Assembly: GCA_041398225.1 (NCBI GenBank)
Contig: JAWKVD010000032.1
Location: forward strand, 1 to 31,025
DNA length: 31,025 bases
Direction: 5' to 3'
Source of the DNA: JAWKVD01 sp041398225
GTDB lineage: Bacteria; Pseudomonadota; Alphaproteobacteria; Caulobacterales; Hyphomonadaceae
Shown here: piece by piece, positions 28,685-31,025 of the stretch
Position numbering within the stretch: the first letter of the stretch is position 1
How the letters are laid out: every line of letters starts with the position of its first letter
Translations under genes and position numbers: made by a program
Notes under the pieces: generated by a model
Seen by the model: the letters and a program-made list of their open reading frames with translations, nothing else
Databases searched by the model: none
Told to the model about the DNA's origin: nothing

Positions 28685-29116
28685 TCAATCGGAGCGTTTG
28701 CCGCCATCGCCTTTACGGTTTGGAGACCCTTCGCCGGGGGGCTTTTCTGAGGGCGTTCCCGGGGGCGTTCCGGGGGGCTTTCCGGACGGCTTTTTCATCT
28801 TCCGCTTGTCGCCGAAGTCTTCATTTTCGCCGGACAGGGGACGCGCGATGTAGCGCAGGCTGAACCATTCCGGCAGACCTTCGGCGCGTTCGGTGCGGTA
28901 TTTGGCTTCGAACACCTGACGGCCGTCGACCCGCGAGGGCTCGCCCTCATCGTCCAGCGAGTAGAGCGTCCAGAAGTCGGGGGCTTCCTTGGCGCGGGCG
29001 GCGTAGTGGATTTTCAGGTGCAGCCGAACCGCCTCTTCCAGCGTTTCAGCGCGATACATCCACACCCGGTCGGGATCGCTTCGGCGCTTCTTCTCGGCGC
29101 GGATTTCTATGTACAT
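28685..29116 (-). CDS. Unknown protein with Pro/Gly-rich repeat tail
   Basis: 143 residues; I do not recognise the family. Residues 1-95 form a compact, mixed-charge alpha/beta region (MYIEIRAEKKRRSDPDRVWMYRAETLEEAVRLHLKIHYA; WTLYSLDDEGEPSRVDGRQVFEAKYRTERAEGLPEWFSLRYIARPL), with four Trp and no signal peptide or membrane helix. Residues ~107-143 are low-complexity, with a four-residue period P[PS]G[KT]/PSEK, and very basic at the end; this suggests a disordered, possibly nucleic-acid- or ribosome-contacting tail. In the DNA the repeats show as near-copies of GGGCGTTCC. GGGGGGCGGG precedes the ATG closely. It is the next gene downstream of phoH on the same strand, 183 bases away. Confidence 0.7.
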   Translation of the reverse strand: MYIEIRAEKKRRSDPDRVWMYRAETLEEAVRLHLKIHYAARAKEAPDFWTLYSLDDEGEPSRVDGRQVFEAKYRTERAEGLPEWFSLRYIARPLSGENEDFGDKRKMKKPSGKPPGTPPGTPSEKPPGEGSPNRKGDGGKRSD

Positions 29117-29299
29117 ATCCCGCCCCCCTGGGATGCTGCGCCCGGTTCGTCACCCGGCATTGATCTTATGAATCTGGGTGTCACGACCGGCGAACGCAAC
29201 CCGACGTAACAGTTGCTAGAAGACGACAGAGGTCTGTCGGGCGACTTGCGTCCAGCCGGAAGTCCGTCGTTTCGGGCCCGGTCGCCTGGGCCCCGCCCC
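29117..29299. promoter_or_regulatory. phoH-unknown gene gap
   Basis: 183 bases holding a perfect 7-2-7 dyad (29224-29239) and a less GC-rich patch at 29155-29215 that could carry the promoter of the unknown gene. No terminator with a T-run is visible after phoH. Confidence 0.4.
29224..29239. promoter_or_regulatory. Perfect 7-2-7 dyad, operator-like
   Basis: CGACAGAGGTCTGTCG: arms CGACAGA and TCTGTCG with a 2-base spacer, 108 bases upstream of the unknown gene's ATG. The two-base gap makes an RNA hairpin unlikely and a dimeric repressor site likelier. No candidate binder is near. Confidence 0.45.
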
Positions 29300-30352
29300 T
29301 CAGGCGGCGTCGCGCGCCGCCGGCCGGGGCCGCTCGCCCGGCGCGCTGGCGAACAGGGCCTCAATCGAGGCCGTCAGGCCGCTGCGCACGATCTGCTGCG
29401 TTTCGAAGGCGTGCACCACGGCGATGTCGCTGTGCTTCAGCAGGCCCAGCAGGTGCGCCAGGCCGGAGGGTTCGTCGGTGCGCAGGTCGACATCGTCGGG
29501 ATCGCCGGTGACGACGAGGCGCGAATTCAGGCCCACGCGCGTGGTCACCATGCGCAGCGTGCGCACGGTCATGTTCTGGGCTTCGTCGATCAGCACGAAG
29601 GCGTCGTTGAAGGTGCGGCCGCGCATCCGGCCCACCGGGATCAGTTCGATCTTCTCGAAGGCCTTGAGGCGTTCGGCCTCTTCATGGCCGACGATCTCGA
29701 TCAATTCGTCCTCGATCGGTTCGAACTGGCCGAGGCGTTCGGTGTCGGCGCGCTTGCGGGCCGTCATCTCCTCGCCTTCGGGCAGCACGTAGGGGCGCGT
29801 CACCACCAGTTTGCGAACCGTCTCGGTGTTGAGAAGGTTGAGGCCCGCCGCCAGCGCGATGTGGGTCTTGCCGGTTCCGGTCGGGCCGGCCCCGACGACG
29901 AAGTCGTTACGCGGTTTCAGCAGGTCTTCCATGAACGCCGCCTGCGCCACGGTCAGCGTGCGCACCGGGCGCGGCAGGCCGGGCAGGCGGAAGGCGAGGT
30001 CGTGCGCCAGGCCATGCTCGATAATGCCGGTCGCAAGCGCGTCGAACTCTTCGACCGCAAGGCTGGCGCCGCGCGCCGCGACGGCTTCGATCGCCATCCG
30101 CGCCAGCGCGACCGCCAGTCGCGGGCCGCTCACCCGAACGCTCGCGGGGTGCGGGCGAATGTCGACGCGGTAGGGCGCCAGCAGCGTTTCGAGCCGCTCC
30201 GCGATCAGCCGGCGCTCGACGAACTCCCGCCGCAGGAAGGCGGGGGGAAGCTGGATGTCGATTTCGCGGGTCGTGGTCTCGTGCGGCTGGCTGTCGGCGC
30301 TGGCCGCGCGGGCGATGGCGGTGTCGGCGTTGGTCTTGTCGGCGTGGATCAT
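29300..30352 (-). CDS. PhoH-family P-loop ATPase, divergent paralogue
   Basis: 350 residues with an N-terminal KH-like region (about 35-110) and the PhoH ATPase: Walker A GPTGTGKT (156-163), Walker B FVLIDEAQN (252-260), GRMRGRTFNDAF (241-252) and VVTGDPDDVDL (280-290). Standard PhoH/YbeZ shows a ILSRPAVEAGE and GFLPGD block; here it is VVTRPYVLPEGEEMTARKRADTERLGQ (183-209), a clearly different sensor region. YbeZ genes usually sit next to ybeY, but no ybeY is here, which supports a paralogue rather than YbeZ itself. PhoH proteins are linked to RNA metabolism and phosphate stress. The start is unsure: the ATG at 30352 has no Shine-Dalgarno; the frame is open to 30559 but that part is Arg-rich and not conserved in the family. 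Confidence 0.85.
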   Translation of the reverse strand: MIHADKTNADTAIARAASADSQPHETTTREIDIQLPPAFLRREFVERRLIAERLETLLAPYRVDIRPHPASVRVSGPRLAVALARMAIEAVAARGASLAVEEFDALATGIIEHGLAHDLAFRLPGLPRPVRTLTVAQAAFMEDLLKPRNDFVVGAGPTGTGKTHIALAAGLNLLNTETVRKLVVTRPYVLPEGEEMTARKRADTERLGQFEPIEDELIEIVGHEEAERLKAFEKIELIPVGRMRGRTFNDAFVLIDEAQNMTVRTLRMVTTRVGLNSRLVVTGDPDDVDLRTDEPSGLAHLLGLLKHSDIAVVHAFETQQIVRSGLTASIEALFASAPGERPRPAARDAA

Positions 30353-30788
30353 GGGGGAGGGCTCCGGCGATGTCCGGCGGCGCGGCCGGCTTCGCGATCT
30401 TGCCGTCCTGTCTGGCATACAAGGGTCAATTCGCCGTAAAGGACTGTGACGAAACCCGCTGCATGGCGTTTGCCTCAGCTCCGCTTCGCGACGGTTCCGG
30501 GCGGCCGGTCCCGGCCGTTCCCGGCGCTTTTCCGGCGTTGGTTGACCTCTCGCCCGCAATCCCGTATTTCCGGCGCTCTTCCGCGCAGAGATCCTCTGCG
30601 CCTTGACCGGGACGCTCCCTTCCGCCGAGAGGCGGGTCCAAAGGATGAGCCCGGCGAGGTACCCCGCCCAGCGCGTTGCGCCCGGCGGGGCGATCTGGCG
30701 TTTGGGCCTGTTTTCGCCCTTCGCCTTTGGTTGATGCGCGGTTCGGCACTACGTTTCTCCGGACCATCCGGCGGAAACAGGAGACGAC
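30353..30788. promoter_or_regulatory. Divergent phoH-ffh intergenic region
   Basis: 436 bases without a supported gene. A hairpin with arms CCCCGCC (30662-30668) and GGCGGGG (30684-30690) lies about 100 bases before ffh. Upstream, 30485-30560 is rich in CCGG-type repeats. CAGGAG at 30778-30783 is the ffh ribosome binding site. I looked for the 4.5S/SRP RNA core and for tRNA and saw neither. Promoter boxes are not clear. Confidence 0.5.
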
Positions 30789-31025
30789 ATGTTCGACGCT
30801 CTGAGCGAAAAACTGTCCGGCATTTTCGACAGCCTCTCCGGCAGGGGGGCGCTGTCCGAAAAGGACGTGGGCGAGGCGCTGCGCGAGATCCGCGTGGCGT
30901 TGCTGGAGGCCGACGTCGCGCTGCCTGTCGTCAAGAAATTCATCGACGATGTGAAGCCCAAGGCCGTGGGCGAGAACGTCATCAAGTCGATCAAGCCGGG
31001 CCAGCAAGTCGTCAAGATCGTCTAT
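30789..31025 (+). CDS. ffh: Signal recognition particle GTPase Ffh, N-terminal part
   Basis: The frame runs off the right edge after 79 codons. The visible part is the N domain four-helix bundle: MFDALSEKLSGIFDSLSGRGALSEKDVGEALREIRVALLEADVALPVVKKFIDDVKPKAVGENVIKSIKPGQQVVKIVY. The pair SEKDVGEALREIRVALLEADVALPVVK and the following KPGQQVVKIVY are diagnostic for Ffh rather than FtsY. Ffh binds signal sequences at the ribosome together with SRP RNA and docks on FtsY. CAGGAG precedes the ATG by 5 bases. The G and M domains are off-window. Confidence 0.96.
   Translation, partial: MFDALSEKLSGIFDSLSGRGALSEKDVGEALREIRVALLEADVALPVVKKFIDDVKPKAVGENVIKSIKPGQQVVKIVY

Noticed and set aside
30353..30559. 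N-terminal extension of the PhoH-family protein
   Set aside because: The added 69 residues are Arg/Pro-rich and no Shine-Dalgarno is found at any upstream ATG; the conserved domain fits a start at 30352.
30600..30788. 4.5S SRP RNA gene beside ffh
   Set aside because: The hairpin at 30662-30690 lacks the conserved SRP RNA tip with its GGAA-type tetraloop and asymmetric loop.

Overview
This is a GC-rich, densely coded chromosomal window whose gene content points to an aerobic, salt-tolerant alphaproteobacterium. The evidence is an ectR-ectABCD hydroxyectoine locus, a FixL-like multi-PAS hybrid histidine kinase, a DUF1194 protein, an ETF-beta lysine methyltransferase of the METTL20 type, xerC and priA close together, and several Tat or lipoprotein export signals. 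I cannot name a genus. I see no rRNA, tRNA, CRISPR, insertion sequence, integrase of a mobile element or phage gene; xerC is the housekeeping resolvase.

Layout. 1-4085: the end of a TROVE/vWA (Ro60-like) gene with a strong terminator, then on the minus strand a DMT exporter, an amidase-signature hydrolase and xerC. 4288-8596: a hybrid sensor kinase with two FixL-like PAS domains, then priA with a non-standard zinc-binding region. 8722-11784: a haem c protein divergent from a LysR regulator, followed by a VOC/glyoxalase-like gene and a DUF1330 gene. 11811-18713: ectR divergent from a tightly packed run ectA-ectB-ectC-ectD-MFS-SSS, the centrepiece of the window. 18729-22455 (minus): purE-purK, then a Tat-exported M28-like protein and the METTL20-type methyltransferase. 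22647-26239: a diguanylate cyclase facing a two-gene molybdenum hydroxylase (XDH/IorAB type). 26556-30352 (minus): a DUF1194 vWA protein, an M23 peptidase lipoprotein, an unknown protein with a Pro/Gly-rich tail, and a divergent PhoH-family ATPase. 30789 to the end: the start of ffh.

How the genes work together. EctB, EctA and EctC convert L-aspartate-beta-semialdehyde to ectoine and EctD hydroxylates it. EctR probably represses the set from the AT-rich divergent promoter region. Two membrane transporters are joined to ectD by 4-bp stop/start overlaps, so synthesis and transport of the solute are probably one expression unit. No ask_ect aspartokinase gene is present. PurE and PurK carry out the two-step carboxylation of AIR. 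The XDH-like pair has a 2Fe-2S subunit and a Tat-targeted molybdopterin subunit.

Most unusual signals. (1) Three tandem arrays with a 15-bp period but unrelated units lie on or a few bases after stop codons (amidase, priA, DUF1194). (2) Both PAS domains of the hybrid kinase keep the FixL haem-ligand His and distal Arg. (3) PriA keeps all ligands of one zinc site and has lost three of the four of the other. (4) The ect operon carries both an MFS and an SSS transporter.
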